Positions 17,655-29,275 are shown, counted from the first letter of the stretch. The stretch: 64,000 nt of DNA from Solirhodobacter olei (GCF_004010155.1 NZ_RRYH01000023.1:60382-124381); one strand, 5' to 3'. Numbers and translations are program-made. The notes: generated by a model from the letters alone, not told the origin.

Positions 17655-18110
17655 ATGCCCTCCCCCTCCGGCGGCCTCCCCATCGGCGAGATCGCACGGC
17701 GCACCGGCCTCGCCGTTTCCGCCATCCGCTATTACGAGGACGAAGGGCTGATCGCGCCCCTCAGGAACGCCGGCGGGCACAGGCGCTATGACCGCTCGGA
17801 CATCCGCAAGCTCTCCTTCGTGCTGATCGCGCAGCAGCTGGGCTTTCCGCTGAAGCGGATCCGTGCGGCGCTTGCGGCCCTGCCGGAGGGTCGCCCGCCC
17901 AGCAAGGCCGACTGGACCCGCCTCTCGCAGGAGTTCCGCACCGATATCGACGCGCGGATCGAGGCGCTCTCGGCGCTGCGCGAGAAGCTCGATGGCTGCA
18001 TCGGCTGCGGCTGCCTCTCGCTCGACCGCTGCCAGCTCTACAATGCCGGCGACCGGGCGGCCGCGAATGGCCAGGGCCCGCGATACCTGATGGGCGACCG
18101 GCCGACCTAG
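17655..18110 (+). CDS. soxR: Redox-sensitive transcriptional activator SoxR
   Basis: 151 residues, the usual SoxR size. The N-terminal MerR helix-turn-helix is IGEIARRTGLAVSAIRYYEDEGL, followed by the RNAGGHRRYDRSDIRKL wing. A dimerisation helix leads to CIGCGCLSLDRC, the exact C-x2-C-x-C-x5-C cluster motif that holds the sensory [2Fe-2S]. The start follows AAGGAG by 7 bases. It is divergent from the VOC gene and shares the SoxR box with it. This is the non-enteric arrangement, in which SoxR controls a small set of efflux or enzyme genes directly; soxS is absent. Confidence 0.95.
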   Translation: MPSPSGGLPIGEIARRTGLAVSAIRYYEDEGLIAPLRNAGGHRRYDRSDIRKLSFVLIAQQLGFPLKRIRAALAALPEGRPPSKADWTRLSQEFRTDIDARIEALSALREKLDGCIGCGCLSLDRCQLYNAGDRAAANGQGPRYLMGDRPT

Positions 18111-18140
18111 CGGATGGCCACGGGAGGTCCCCGCAAAGCA

Positions 18141-18166
18141 AAAGGCCCCGGTTTCCCGGGGCCTTT
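18141..18166. terminator. Bidirectional terminator between soxR and the TakP-like gene
   Basis: AAAGGCCCCGG and CCGGGGCCTTT form an 11-bp stem with a TTTC loop. The A/T flanks provide a short U-run on both strands, suiting the convergent genes ending at 18110 and 18187. Confidence 0.8.
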
Positions 18167-18186
18167 CCGATCTGGTGGCCGGAGCC

Positions 18187-19323
<1,137 letters not shown>

Positions 19324-19542
19324 CTATCCAGGGGTTTGGCCTGCGAAGCGCTTCTGCCGAACCGACTGCTCGCACGCACTCTTACATCGGGTTCCGCTCC
19401 TGTCCAGCAGCGGGGACACCTTTTCGTGTGGCCCTGCGAGCAGGCCCGAAGATCTTTCCACTTGTTGCCAACACCCATCCCCCAGCGCAACATAAGTGCC
19501 CCGGCAACCTACGCGGCGGCAGATTATTCCGCCAATTCGGCA

Positions 19543-19571
19543 TTGACGCCCCCGAGACCGCAGCCTAATGT
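19543..19571 (+). promoter_or_regulatory. Promoter of the ilv leader
   Basis: TTGACG (19543-19548), a 17-bp spacer and TAATGT (19566-19571) match the housekeeping sigma consensus and lie about 30 bases before the leader-peptide ATG at 19600. Confidence 0.65.
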
Positions 19572-19599
19572 GCCGCCGCACACGCATGAGGGACGCGCG

Positions 19600-19647
19600 A
19601 TGATCACGGTACTTGTAATTTTGGAGGCAAAGCGCATGGGCCGGTGA
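19600..19647 (+). CDS. ilv operon leader peptide
   Basis: A 15-residue frame, MITVLVILEAKRMGR, starting at ATG with GAGGGA upstream. Six of residues 2-8 are Ile, Val or Leu, and several use codons rare in this GC-rich genome (GTA twice, CTT, ATT, TTG). That is the design of a ribosome-stalling leader that senses charged branched-chain tRNAs. It is followed 25 bases later by a terminator and then ilvB. Confidence 0.85.
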   Translation: MITVLVILEAKRMGR

Positions 19648-19699
19648 CGGACCCCAGACAGGATCCCCATGCGCCCCCGAGTAACTCCGGGGGCTTTTT
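19632..19699 (+). promoter_or_regulatory. ilvBN transcription attenuator
   Basis: The terminator is GCCCCCGAG (19673-19681) pairing with CTCCGGGGGC (19685-19694), one base bulged, followed by five T. An alternative helix pairs GCGCATGGG (19632-19640, inside the leader frame) with CCCATGCGC (19666-19674), overlapping the 5' foot of the terminator by two bases. A ribosome stalled at the upstream Val/Leu/Ile codons would leave the first arm free. A ribosome that finishes the leader would cover it and let the terminator form. Confidence 0.8.
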
Positions 19700-19747
19700 G
19701 TTGCGAATTTCGAAGCCAGAGTGAGACGGCCCGAGGAAGATGGTGAG

Positions 19748-21502
<1,755 letters not shown>

Positions 21503-21512
21503 GGCCCTCGGC

Positions 21513-21566
21513 GGGGGGCTGTCTGCCCCCCACACCCCCCGAGGATATTTCTGGACAGAAGATACG
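21513..21566 (+). repeat. G/C hairpin plus GAGGATATTT element between ilvB and ilvN
   Basis: GGGGGGC (21513-21519), TGTCT, GCCCCCC (21525-21531) form a stem-loop; its reverse complement recurs at 31321-31339. After ACACCCCCC comes GAGGATATTTCTGGACAGAA, a variant of the GAGTATTT elements elsewhere in the window, ending about 16 bases before the ilvN start. Confidence 0.6.
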
Positions 21567-21581
21567 AATAGAGGGCCCGAG

Positions 21582-22142
21582 ATGTCGGCACTGAACATCA
21601 AGAAAGGCGCAACCAGCCATTCGGCCTACGAGCTGCGCGACCCGCATGCGGTGGTGATCGAAACCCACACGCTGGCCGTGCTGGTGGACAACGAAAGCGG
21701 GGTTCTAGCCCGCGTCATTGGCCTTTTCGCCGGTCGGGGCTACAATATCGAGAGCCTCACGGTCGCCGAGGTGGATCACGAGGGCCACCGCAGTCGCATC
21801 ACCGTCGTCACCTCCGGCACGCCGCAGGTGATCGTGCAGATCAAGGCGCAGCTCGAACGGCTGGTTCCGGTCCACGAGGTGCACGACCTGACGGTCGAGG
21901 GCCGCGCGGTGCAGCGCGAGCTCGCGCTTTTCAAGGTCACCGGCACGGGCGAACACCGGGTGGAGGCGCTGCGCCTCGCCGACATCTTCCGCGCCAGCGT
22001 GGTCGACTCGACGCTGGAAAGCTTCGTCTTCGAGATCACCGGCACCGCCGAGAAAATCGATGCCTTCGCCGACCTGATGCGCCCGCTCGGCCTGGCCGAG
22101 ATGGCCCGCACCGGCGTCGCCGCCCTCTCGCGCGGCGCCTGA
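21582..22142 (+). CDS. ilvN: Acetolactate synthase, small (regulatory) subunit
   Basis: 186 residues. The N-terminal ACT domain begins at VLVDNESGVLARVIGLFAGRGYNIESLTV, where valine feedback binding occurs. The C-terminal ~80 residues (RELALFKVTG to RPLGLAEMARTGV) form the ALS_ss_C domain that activates IlvB. It is 79 bases after ilvB in the same operon. A longer than usual N-terminal tail (about 27 residues, SALNIKKGATSHSAYELRDP) is typical of alphaproteobacterial forms. Confidence 0.95.
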   Translation: MSALNIKKGATSHSAYELRDPHAVVIETHTLAVLVDNESGVLARVIGLFAGRGYNIESLTVAEVDHEGHRSRITVVTSGTPQVIVQIKAQLERLVPVHEVHDLTVEGRAVQRELALFKVTGTGEHRVEALRLADIFRASVVDSTLESFVFEITGTAEKIDAFADLMRPLGLAEMARTGVAALSRGA

Positions 22143-22236
22143 CGGTGGGTTGACCGTTCGGGATTAACCGTTCGGTAGGCATGATCGCGCTATGGCATCT
22201 CCGGCGGGGCGCGCGGCCCCGCGTCAGGAGGATGCC

Positions 22237-22479
22237 ATGCGGATCATCTTTTCATTCTTGGCCCTGGGCGTGGTCTGTCTTGCCGTGCCCACACCGGGCG
22301 TTGCGGCCCCCGCCGGGGGCACCTCTGCGGCCGGCGCCGCCCATGCCGCCTTCGTGGCGCGCGAACGCGCCTGTGGCAAGCTCTGGCGCGCGGACAAGGC
22401 GGCCGGACGGACGGCGGGGCAGAGCTGGCCGAAATACCTCAGCGCCTGCAACGCACGGCTGAAGGCGAAGGGGGGATGA
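22237..22479 (+). CDS. Small secreted protein of unknown function
   Basis: 80 residues. A Sec signal (MRIIFSFLALGVVCLAVPTP, cleavage near GVAA) is followed by an alanine-rich linker and a ~35-residue domain with two cysteines: ACGKLWRADKAAGR, then WPKYLSACNARLK. The Cys...W-P-K-Y...Cys pattern recurs in uncharacterised alphaproteobacterial periplasmic proteins and distantly resembles PsiF repeats. The start at 22237 is set by AGGAGG five bases upstream; a longer frame from 22192 lacks this. It stands alone between ilvN and the convergent pst operon. Confidence 0.65.
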   Translation: MRIIFSFLALGVVCLAVPTPGVAAPAGGTSAAGAAHAAFVARERACGKLWRADKAAGRTAGQSWPKYLSACNARLKAKGG

Positions 22480-22557
22480 GCGCGGGCCCAGCGTGGGCGA
22501 GCCGCCCTTTGGCAGACTCACGCCGGCCCTCGCTTGCGCTCAGGCGCTCAGGCCTGA

Positions 22558-22599
22558 AATCGCTCCACCGGAGCGATTACGCCCCGGCTGCGCCGGGGC
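22558..22599. terminator. Double hairpin downstream of pstB
   Basis: Two perfect stems lie back to back: AATCGCTCC-ACC-GGAGCGATT (22558-22578) and GCCCCGGC-TGC-GCCGGGGC (22581-22599). They begin 7 bases after the pstB stop. The flank CGCTTGCGCTC (22531 region) is shared with the hairpin after phoB (32711-32737), suggesting one dispersed 3'-end element. Confidence 0.55.
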
Positions 22600-22605
22600 C
22601 GTTGT

Positions 22606-23451
22606 TCACCCAAACCGACCCGTGACGTAGTCGTTGGTGCGCTGCTGGGTCGGCGCGGTGAAGATCTTCTCGGTCTTGTCGAACTCCACCAACTCGCCGA
22701 GATACATGAACGCGGTATAGAGCGAGGTCCGCGCCGCCTGCTGCATGTTATGCGTCACGATCGCGATGCAGTAATCGTTGGCAAGCTTGATGATCAGGTC
22801 CTCGATCTTCGCCGTCGAGATCGGGTCGAGCGCCGAAGCGGGCTCGTCGAGCAGAAGCACCTCCGGCCTGACCGCAACCGCCCGCGCGATGCAAAGCCGC
22901 TGCTGCTGCCCGCCCGAAAGGCCAAGGCCGGACTGGTGCAGCTTGTCCTTCACCTCGTCCCAGAGCGCGGTCTCGCGCAGCGCCTGCTCCACCCGGTTGT
23001 TCATGTCGGCCTTGGAGATCTTCTCATAAAGCCGGATGCCGAAGGCGATGTTCTCGTAGATCGACATCGGGAAGGGCGTGGGCTTCTGGAACACCATCCC
23101 CACCTTGGCGCGGAGCTGGTTCAGATCCTCCGACGGCGACAGGATGTTGCGCCCGTCGAGCAGCACCTCGCCCGAGACCTTCTGGCCGGGGTAGAGGTCG
23201 TACATCCGGTTGAAGATCCGAAGGAGCGTGGACTTGCCGCATCCCGACGGGCCGATGAAGGCCGTCACGGTCTTGTCGCGCAGCTCCAGGTCGATCCCTT
23301 TCAGCACGTGATGGCCGTTCTGGTACCAGAAGTCGACGTTCTTGACCGCGACCTTGGCGGGCCGCTCGGTGTCGCCCTGAACGAAGGTCTGCGCCTGGCC
23401 CTGCAGGTCGAAGCCATGCGTCGGGGTCTGGGTGTCTGCGGGCATGTTCAT
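22606..23451 (-). CDS. pstB: Phosphate ABC transporter ATP-binding protein
   Basis: 281 residues. It is the cytoplasmic ATPase that powers PstSCA phosphate import and takes part in Pho signalling. Walker [10 protein letters not shown], the PstB-specific signature [14 protein letters not shown], Walker [13 protein letters not shown] and the switch histidine in THNMQQA are all present. The start MNMPADTQ has AAGGAGAAGGA upstream; an alternative ATG at 23466 would overlap the pstA stop as ATGA. It is last in pstSCAB, and phoU does not follow it here, unlike the common order. Confidence 0.96.
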   Translation of the reverse strand: MNMPADTQTPTHGFDLQGQAQTFVQGDTERPAKVAVKNVDFWYQNGHHVLKGIDLELRDKTVTAFIGPSGCGKSTLLRIFNRMYDLYPGQKVSGEVLLDGRNILSPSEDLNQLRAKVGMVFQKPTPFPMSIYENIAFGIRLYEKISKADMNNRVEQALRETALWDEVKDKLHQSGLGLSGGQQQRLCIARAVAVRPEVLLLDEPASALDPISTAKIEDLIIKLANDYCIAIVTHNMQQAARTSLYTAFMYLGELVEFDKTEKIFTAPTQQRTNDYVTGRFG

Positions 23452-23462
23452 GTCCTTCTCCT

Positions 23463-24299
23463 TCACGACGAGCGGCGGCCGGACAGGCTGCGGGCAAGAA
23501 TGTTGAGCGCGAGGATCGCGACGGTGATGATCAGCGCCCCGCCCCAGGCCAGCCGCTGCCAGTCATCATAGGGGCTCATGGCGAACTGGAAAATCACGAC
23601 CGGCAGATTGGCCATCGGCTGGCTCATGTCGGTAGACCAGTACTGGTTGTTGAGCGCGGTGAACAGAAGCGGCGCCGTCTCGCCCGAGACGCGGGCGATG
23701 GCCAGCAGAACCCCGGTCAGGATGCCCGACCAGGCAGAGCGGTAGATCACGAAGGTCATCGACTTCCAGCGCGGCGCGCCAAGCGCGGCGGTCGCCTCGC
23801 GCAGTGAATTCGGGACGAGCTGCAGCATGTCCTGTGTCGTGCGGTTGATCACCGGCAGGGCGATCACCGCCAGCGCAATCGCCCCCGACCAGGCAGAGAA
23901 ATGGCCGAAGGGCACGACCAGCACCGCATAGACGAAAAGGCCCACGATGATCGAGGGCGCCGAGAGGAGCACGTCGTTGATGAACTTCGCCGCCTCGCCG
24001 ATCTTCGAGCCACGGGCGTATTCCGAAAGATATGTCCCGGCGAGGATCCCGATCGGCGTCGCGATCAGGATCGACACGAACGTCATGGCGAGCGAGCCGA
24101 AGATCGCGTTGCCAAGGCCCCCGTTCGACCCCGGCGGCGGCGTCATCTGGAGGAAGATCGAGGGCCGGATCGCGCCGAGGCCCTTCCACAGCAGCGTCCA
24201 GAGGATCGCTGCAAGGAAGAACAGGCCGATGCCGGCGGCCCCGGCCGACAGCACCATGGCGATGCGGTTCCTGCGATAGCGGCGGGATGCGATGGACAT
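23463..24299 (-). CDS. pstA: Phosphate ABC transporter permease PstA
   Basis: 278 residues with six predicted membrane helices. The EAA-type coupling loop that docks on PstB is visible at [35 protein letters not shown] is the first helix, and [12 protein letters not shown] and [12 protein letters not shown] lie mid-protein. It forms the channel with PstC in the inner membrane. It lies 9 bases downstream of pstC. Confidence 0.95.
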   Translation of the reverse strand: MSIASRRYRRNRIAMVLSAGAAGIGLFFLAAILWTLLWKGLGAIRPSIFLQMTPPPGSNGGLGNAIFGSLAMTFVSILIATPIGILAGTYLSEYARGSKIGEAAKFINDVLLSAPSIIVGLFVYAVLVVPFGHFSAWSGAIALAVIALPVINRTTQDMLQLVPNSLREATAALGAPRWKSMTFVIYRSAWSGILTGVLLAIARVSGETAPLLFTALNNQYWSTDMSQPMANLPVVIFQFAMSPYDDWQRLAWGGALIITVAILALNILARSLSGRRSS

Positions 24300-24308
24300 G
24301 GGCGGACC

Positions 24309-25286
24309 TCAGAAGCTTTCCGTGCGGCCGATGAGCCACTTCGCCAGCGCCAGAACGCTGAAGGTGATGAAGAACAGGATCAGGCCGAGCGCGATCAGGC
24401 TGGAGGTGTAGAGCGGCGACGTGGCCTCGGCGAACTCGTTGGCGATGGCGGCGGAGATCGTCGTCGCGGGCGAAAGCAGCGACGCGCGGATATGGTGGGA
24501 GTTGCCGATCACGAAGGTGACGGCCATCGTCTCCCCCAGCGCGCGGCCGAGACCCACCATGATGCCGCCGACAAGACCGAGCCGGGTGTAGGGGATGATG
24601 ATGTAGCGCACGACCTCCCAGGTCGTCATGCCCATGCCGTAGGCGCTCTCGCGCAGCATCACCGGGACGGTGTTGAACACGTCGCGACTGACCGAGGTGA
24701 TGAAGGGCAGGATCATGATGGCGAGAACCAGCCCCGCCGTCAGCAGTCCGATGCCGTAGGGCGCGCCGGAGAACAGGATGCCGATCCCCGGCAGGTCGCC
24801 GAAGGTGTTGATCAGGAAAGGCTGGACCACCTGCTGCATCACCGGCGCCAGCACGAAGAACCCCCAGAGGCCGTAGATGATCGAGGGGATCCCGGCCAGA
24901 AGCTCGATCGCGGTGCCGATCGGCCGGCGCAGGCGCTTGGGGCAGATCTCGGTCAGGAAGATCGCGATGCCGAAGCTCACCGGTACCCCGATCACCATGG
25001 CGATCGCAGAGGTGACGAGCGTGCCGTAGATCGGCGCCAGCGCGCCGAAGATGTCCTTGGCCGGGCTCCAGCGCTCGGTCCAGATGAAGGCGATGCCGAA
25101 ATGACGGAAGGCGGGAAGGGAGTCCCACAGCAGCGAGACGAGCACGCCAAGCAGAACGAGGACGACGCCGGTTGCTGACCCCCAGGTCAGCCAGAAGAAC
25201 AGCCGATCCTGCTGCCGCATCCGGCGGGAGATCGCCTCCGCCCGGGCCCGGGATCCGTTCAACGCAGTGTCCGTCATCATCGTCAT
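24309..25286 (-). CDS. pstC: Phosphate ABC transporter permease PstC
   Basis: 325 residues. After a 35-residue polar N-terminus come about six helices beginning FFWLTWGSATGVVLVLLGV. The PstC landmarks IPSIIYGLWGFFVLAP and ESAYGMGMTTWEVVRYII (coupling loop) are clear. It pairs with PstA. The start MTMMTDTALN follows AAGGGGG; a longer frame from 25358 is not conserved. A 96-base gap separates it from pstS. Confidence 0.95.
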   Translation of the reverse strand: MTMMTDTALNGSRARAEAISRRMRQQDRLFFWLTWGSATGVVLVLLGVLVSLLWDSLPAFRHFGIAFIWTERWSPAKDIFGALAPIYGTLVTSAIAMVIGVPVSFGIAIFLTEICPKRLRRPIGTAIELLAGIPSIIYGLWGFFVLAPVMQQVVQPFLINTFGDLPGIGILFSGAPYGIGLLTAGLVLAIMILPFITSVSRDVFNTVPVMLRESAYGMGMTTWEVVRYIIIPYTRLGLVGGIMVGLGRALGETMAVTFVIGNSHHIRASLLSPATTISAAIANEFAEATSPLYTSSLIALGLILFFITFSVLALAKWLIGRTESF

Positions 25287-25382
25287 GGCAGCCGCCCCCT
25301 TGCTGCTGATCTCATCGTGAAGGCGGACGGGCAAGGCCAAAGGCCCTGCCCGTCCCAAGTTTCCTCAAGCCACGTCGCGGGC

Positions 25383-26435
25383 TCAGTTCATCGCGGCGTA
25401 GACCGGCTTGCCGTTATGCTGCACGGCGCTCCAGGACTTCTCGATCAGGCCGACGACATTGTCGGGGATCGCGACATAGTCGAGCGCCTTGGCTTCCGGA
25501 TGGCCGTTCTTGTAGGCCCAGGCGAAGAACTTCAGGGCGGCGGCGGCGGCGGCCGGGTCCTGCGGGTCCTTGTGGATGATCACCCAGGTCGAGGCGGCGA
25601 TCGGCCAGGACTTGGCGCCGGGCTGGTCGGTGATGATCACGTGGAAGTTCTTGGCGCCCGCCCAGTCGGCGTTGGCCGCGGCCGAGGCAAAGGTTTCCAG
25701 CGACGGCGCGACGACCTTGCCGTCCTTGTTGACCATCTTGGAGTAGCCGAGCTTGTTCTGGATCACGTAGGCGTATTCGTTGTAGCCGATCGCGCCAGCG
25801 GTCTGCTTGACGGTGTTGGCCACGCCTTCCGACCCCTTCGCGCCCAGGCCCAGCGGCCATTCGACGGCGGTGTCGGAACCGATCTTGTCAGCCCATTCCT
25901 TCGAGATCTTCGACAGGTAGTTGGTGAAGTTGAAGGTGGTGCCCGACCCGTCCGAACGGTGGACGACGACGATCGGTTCGTTCGGCAGCTTCAGGCCCGG
26001 GTTCAGCTTGGCGATCGCCGGGTCGTTCCACTTGGTGATGTTGCCCATGTAGATCTGCTCGACGACCTTGCCGTCGAGAACCATCTGGCCCGGCTTCACG
26101 CCCTTGACGTTGTACATCATGACGATGCCGCCCTGGATCATCGGGAACTGGATCATCCCGTGATCGGCAAGGTACTTGTCGTCCAGCGGCTTGTCGGAGG
26201 CGCCGAAGGTCACGGTCTTCGCGGTCACCTGCTTGATGCCGCCGCCGGACCCGATCGACTGGTAGTTCAGGCCGATGCCGGTGGCTTTCTTGTAGGCTTC
26301 GCCCCACTTGGCGAAGACGGGGTAGATGAAGCTCGAGCCAGCGCCCGAAATGTCGGCGGCGAAGCTCGCGCCGGCCAACGAGACGCTGAAGGCGGCGGCA
26401 GCGGCGCCGACGGCGATGGTTTTGAAGAAGCTCAC
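25383..26435 (-). CDS. pstS: Periplasmic phosphate-binding protein
   Basis: 350 residues. A Sec signal (to ASFAAD) is followed by the PstS landmarks [15 protein letters not shown], the phosphate-binding FGASDKPL, and [15 protein letters not shown]. It captures orthophosphate for PstCAB. It starts with GTG behind GGGAG. The operon promoter carries a three-repeat Pho box (26514-26542), so phosphate starvation via PhoB should induce it strongly. Confidence 0.97.
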   Translation of the reverse strand: MSFFKTIAVGAAAAAFSVSLAGASFAADISGAGSSFIYPVFAKWGEAYKKATGIGLNYQSIGSGGGIKQVTAKTVTFGASDKPLDDKYLADHGMIQFPMIQGGIVMMYNVKGVKPGQMVLDGKVVEQIYMGNITKWNDPAIAKLNPGLKLPNEPIVVVHRSDGSGTTFNFTNYLSKISKEWADKIGSDTAVEWPLGLGAKGSEGVANTVKQTAGAIGYNEYAYVIQNKLGYSKMVNKDGKVVAPSLETFASAAANADWAGAKNFHVIITDQPGAKSWPIAASTWVIIHKDPQDPAAAAAALKFFAWAYKNGHPEAKALDYVAIPDNVVGLIEKSWSAVQHNGKPVYAAMN

Positions 26436-26513
26436 GGCTTTTCTCCCGGATCAGATTTCGGTCTTCGTCTCCACTCCCAGGGCGCGAAGACGTGGCCGGG
26501 ATAGCCGCTTCAT

Positions 26514-26542
26514 GTGACAGGTGAATGACAGTTCCGTCACAA
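26514..26542 (-). promoter_or_regulatory. Pho box upstream of pstS
   Basis: The minus strand reads TTGTGAC-GGAA-CTGTCAT-TCAC-CTGTCAC. These are three 7-base units with 4-base spacers, the 11-bp-phased direct repeats bound by PhoB. The nearest unit is about 79 bases from the pstS GTG. A further CTGTCAT lies on the opposite strand at 26546-26552. Confidence 0.85.
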
Positions 26543-26786
26543 AACCTGTCATAGAGCTTTTGATATTGGGAAGAATTGCGCGCATTCACGGGCGAAAGGC
26601 GGGATTTGCCGCCGTCGCGCAGTCCCGCGCGGGCGTCATCCGGCACAGTCTGAAGGCAGATTCGGGGCTTACCCCGCCCTCTGCCCAAAGGGGTGATTCC
26701 CCGGGCGACGGATCCGCATCTGGCCGGAGGGATCCTCTCCATACCGGGCCCCCGCCGTTCGGGGGGCCCGCGCCGCCGGGTCGGGA

Positions 26787-27002
26787 TCAGGCCTTGGCCT
26801 TTTCCGCCTCGGGCGTCACGTCACGGGCGGCCGAGGCCGTCCCCTCGTCGGCGATTTCCTTCGCGCCGTCGTTGATGCCCTTCTTGAAGGCGGTGATCCC
26901 CTTGCCGACCTCGCCCATCAGCGAGCTCACCTTGCCCCGGCCGAACAGCACCAGGGCCACGACCGCGACCACCAGCAGGTGTCCGACACTCAAGCCTTCC
27001 AT
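26787..27002 (-). CDS. tatA: TatA-family twin-arginine translocase subunit
   Basis: 71 residues. There is a single N-terminal membrane helix ([19 protein letters not shown]) with the conserved FGRGK hinge, then the amphipathic helix [16 protein letters not shown] and a charged tail. It oligomerises to form the translocation pathway for folded proteins. tatB and tatC are not adjacent, so it is either the genome's separate tatA or a second paralogue. It lies 139 bases downstream of the patatin gene on the same strand. Confidence 0.88.
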   Translation of the reverse strand: MEGLSVGHLLVVAVVALVLFGRGKVSSLMGEVGKGITAFKKGINDGAKEIADEGTASAARDVTPEAEKAKA

Positions 27003-27141
27003 AATCCATCCTCCTCGGGCGACATGCCCGGTTCAGTCTCGGGCGACATGCCCGGCTGGTCACACAGCATGGCGGGGCGAACCCTTCGAATCAAGCCCCG
27101 ACCCCCGTGATCACGATCACGTTTGCCGTAGGCCCGCGGGC

Positions 27142-28293
27142 TCAGCGCCCGCCCGCTGATTCATGGTCATCGCGCGTAAGGTCGAAGACATGAAGCCCCG
27201 GCTTCGCCGGCTCGCGCGTCTTCCAGTGGCCGTGGGACAACGTCCGCGTCACGTCGCGCTCGCCCGCCGCCCAGTGTTCCACCATCGAAAGCCGCGAGAA
27301 CTCGTAATCCTTCGAGGCCCCCTCGTAGGCCTGGTCGCGGTGGATCAGATGGACCAGCGCGATCGGGCAATCCGGCGTGGCCGCGCGCAGCAGCGCAAGG
27401 TCCTCGTCGTCCTCGTAGGCCTCGCCCAGCTTGGCGGCCAGCCGCTCGGCCGCCTGGCTGAGCCGCGCAAGCTCCCGGTAGCGGTCGGTGGTCAGCCGGG
27501 TGCGGCTGGAATAGCGGATGTCCTTTTCGCGCTGCTGCACATCGCTCATGTTGCCGGGCCGGCTGCCGCGGGCAGAGAAGAGATCGACCTGGAAGATACA
27601 GAGCGGATCAGTCTCCGCCTCGTCCATCACATGCTGCAGGGGGGTGTTGGAGACAAGCCCGCCGTCCCAGTACCTCCGCCCGGCGACCTCGACCGCGGGA
27701 AAGCCCGGCGGCAGCGCACCGGAGGCAAGGATATGCTCCGGCCCGATCCGTTCGCGCGCGCTGTCAAAATAGACGAAATTGCCGGTCTCCACGTCGACGG
27801 CCCCGACGCTGAGCCGCGGACCGTGCCCGTTCAGGTAGTCGAAATCCACCAACTCCCTCAGCGTCTCGGCCAGGGGCGCGGTGTCGTAGAAGCTTGTCAG
27901 GTGGCTCAGCCCCCCGGGCATCAGCGCAGCAAAGGGCAGGCGCGGAGAGAAGAAGCCCGGCACGCCGCCGGCAATCACCGCCGCCGCAGCCCAGTCTCCG
28001 AACATCTGGCGCGGCGGAAAGCCCGCAACCGGATGCTGCGGCAGCGCCGCGGTGATCCGGTGCCAGAACGTCTCCAGCGCCGACGCGCGCTCCTCAGGCC
28101 GGTTGCCGCAGATGATCGCCGCATTCACCGCGCCGATCGAGATCCCGGCCACCCAGTCCGGCTGGTGGCCAAGCTCCGAAAGCCGCTGGAAGGCGCCCGC
28201 TTGGTAAGCGCCGAGCGCGCCGCCGCCCTGCAGGACCAGCACCACCCGCTCCGTCGCGGCCGTTTTCGCAGAGCCCTCGCGTGCCTTTGCCAT
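27142..28293 (-). CDS. Patatin-like phospholipase (DUF3734 type)
   Basis: 383 residues. The N-terminal patatin domain has the oxyanion loop LVLQGGGALGAYQAG, the nucleophile elbow GISIGAVNA and the Asp of the Ser-Asp dyad in WDGGLVSNTPL. The C-terminal ~100 residues match the DUF3734 extension found in this bacterial subgroup. It is predicted cytoplasmic, with acyl-hydrolase activity on phospholipids or polyester. In some bacteria the group is linked to polyhydroxybutyrate metabolism, but no such genes are nearby. The substrate is undetermined. Confidence 0.88.
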   Translation of the reverse strand: MAKAREGSAKTAATERVVLVLQGGGALGAYQAGAFQRLSELGHQPDWVAGISIGAVNAAIICGNRPEERASALETFWHRITAALPQHPVAGFPPRQMFGDWAAAAVIAGGVPGFFSPRLPFAALMPGGLSHLTSFYDTAPLAETLRELVDFDYLNGHGPRLSVGAVDVETGNFVYFDSARERIGPEHILASGALPPGFPAVEVAGRRYWDGGLVSNTPLQHVMDEAETDPLCIFQVDLFSARGSRPGNMSDVQQREKDIRYSSRTRLTTDRYRELARLSQAAERLAAKLGEAYEDDEDLALLRAATPDCPIALVHLIHRDQAYEGASKDYEFSRLSMVEHWAAGERDVTRTLSHGHWKTREPAKPGLHVFDLTRDDHESAGGR

Positions 28294-28512
28294 ACCACCC
28301 TCGTCACTTGCCGCGCTGCAGAATCATCTAGGCATCCCCGGCCCCGCTGCAACCCGGAACGCGCGTCCGTCCGCGAACACAATCGCGCGCGTTCCCCGTC
28401 AATCGCACGTCATCGCGCGCGCGGCGCATCATCGCTATGCTGGCCGCCCGGTCGACTCGCCCGGATCCCACCCTGCCCGTCCTTCCCGTTCCCGGCCGCG
28501 AAAGGCCCCGCG

Positions 28513-29199
28513 ATGACCCCCAGCCTCGAAGACGCCCTCGCCCAGCTTCGCGCCGGCGCCGACCCCGAACGCGCCGCGGGCGCCGCCGCCTATCACAAGG
28601 CGCCGCGCCCCTATCTCGGCCTCCGCGTGCCGGAGATCGACGCGATGGCAAAGACCTGGCGCCAGACGCTGTCGGTGGAAGAGCGGATCGCGCTGGCCGC
28701 CGGGCTCTGGGACAGCGACATCCACGAGGCGAAGGTGGCCGCCGCGAAACTGCTGACCCAGGCACGGATCCGGCCAGATGACAGCGGCGCCTGGCGGCTG
28801 ATCGCCTCCTGGGCGCCCGGCTTCGACGCCTGGGCCATTGCCGATCACGCCTGCGACGCCGGCGCCCGGCGGCTGGTGGCGGACCCCTCCCGGATCGACG
28901 AGGTCGAGGCCTGGGCCCGCCACCCGAACATGTGGACCCGCCGCGCCGCCCTCGTCATCACGCTGCCCTGGACAAAGATGAACCACCCCTCGTCCGAGGA
29001 TCAGGCGATCCGCGCGCGGGTTCTCGGCTGGGCGGCGTCCTACGTGCCCGACGGCGACTGGTTCATCCAGAAGGCCATCGCCTGGTGGCTGCGCGAGCTT
29101 TCCAAGCACGACGCCCCCCGCGCCGCCGCCTTCCTCGCCGAACACGGGGCCGGCCTCAAGGCCTTCGCCCGGCGCGAGGCCGGGAAACACCTTGGCTGA
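28513..29199 (+). CDS. DNA alkylation repair protein, AlkD-like HEAT-repeat family
   Basis: 228 residues, nearly all helical. FDAWAIADHACDAG and WARHPNMWTRRAALV are the conserved AlkD-family stretches that line the DNA groove, and the C-terminal helix pair ends FIQKAIAWWLRELSKHD. Family members excise bulky or cationic alkylpurines without base flipping. It is the second alkylation-repair glycosylase in the window after the AlkA-like one, and the two are unrelated. It is divergent from the patatin gene and followed 76 bases later by a VOC gene. Confidence 0.88.
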   Translation: MTPSLEDALAQLRAGADPERAAGAAAYHKAPRPYLGLRVPEIDAMAKTWRQTLSVEERIALAAGLWDSDIHEAKVAAAKLLTQARIRPDDSGAWRLIASWAPGFDAWAIADHACDAGARRLVADPSRIDEVEAWARHPNMWTRRAALVITLPWTKMNHPSSEDQAIRARVLGWAASYVPDGDWFIQKAIAWWLRELSKHDAPRAAAFLAEHGAGLKAFARREAGKHLG

Positions 29200-29275
29200 G
29201 GCCCGGGCGCGCGCTCCAAAGGGCTTGTCATCTTTCCCCCGCCCCCCGAGACTGCCGCAGCAGAGGGAGGGCCCC

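Noticed and set aside
23901..25178. A 425-codon plus-strand frame rich in D, R, H and G
   Set aside because: It is antisense to pstA and pstC. The composition is typical of GC-rich shadow frames.
26514..26542. The GCACCGY arrays considered as Pho boxes
   Set aside because: Both element types share 11-bp phasing, but the core sequences (CTGTCAY versus GCACCGY) do not match, and the arrays are not near phosphate genes.
26746..26769. GGGCCCCC/GGGGGCCC stem downstream of tatA as an intrinsic terminator
   Set aside because: The stem is real, but the minus strand lacks a U-run after it, so I did not list it as a feature.
27163..28410. A long plus-strand N-terminal extension of the AlkD-like gene
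   Set aside because: The first ~450 codons are antisense to the patatin gene; the AlkD fold begins at the ATG at 28513.
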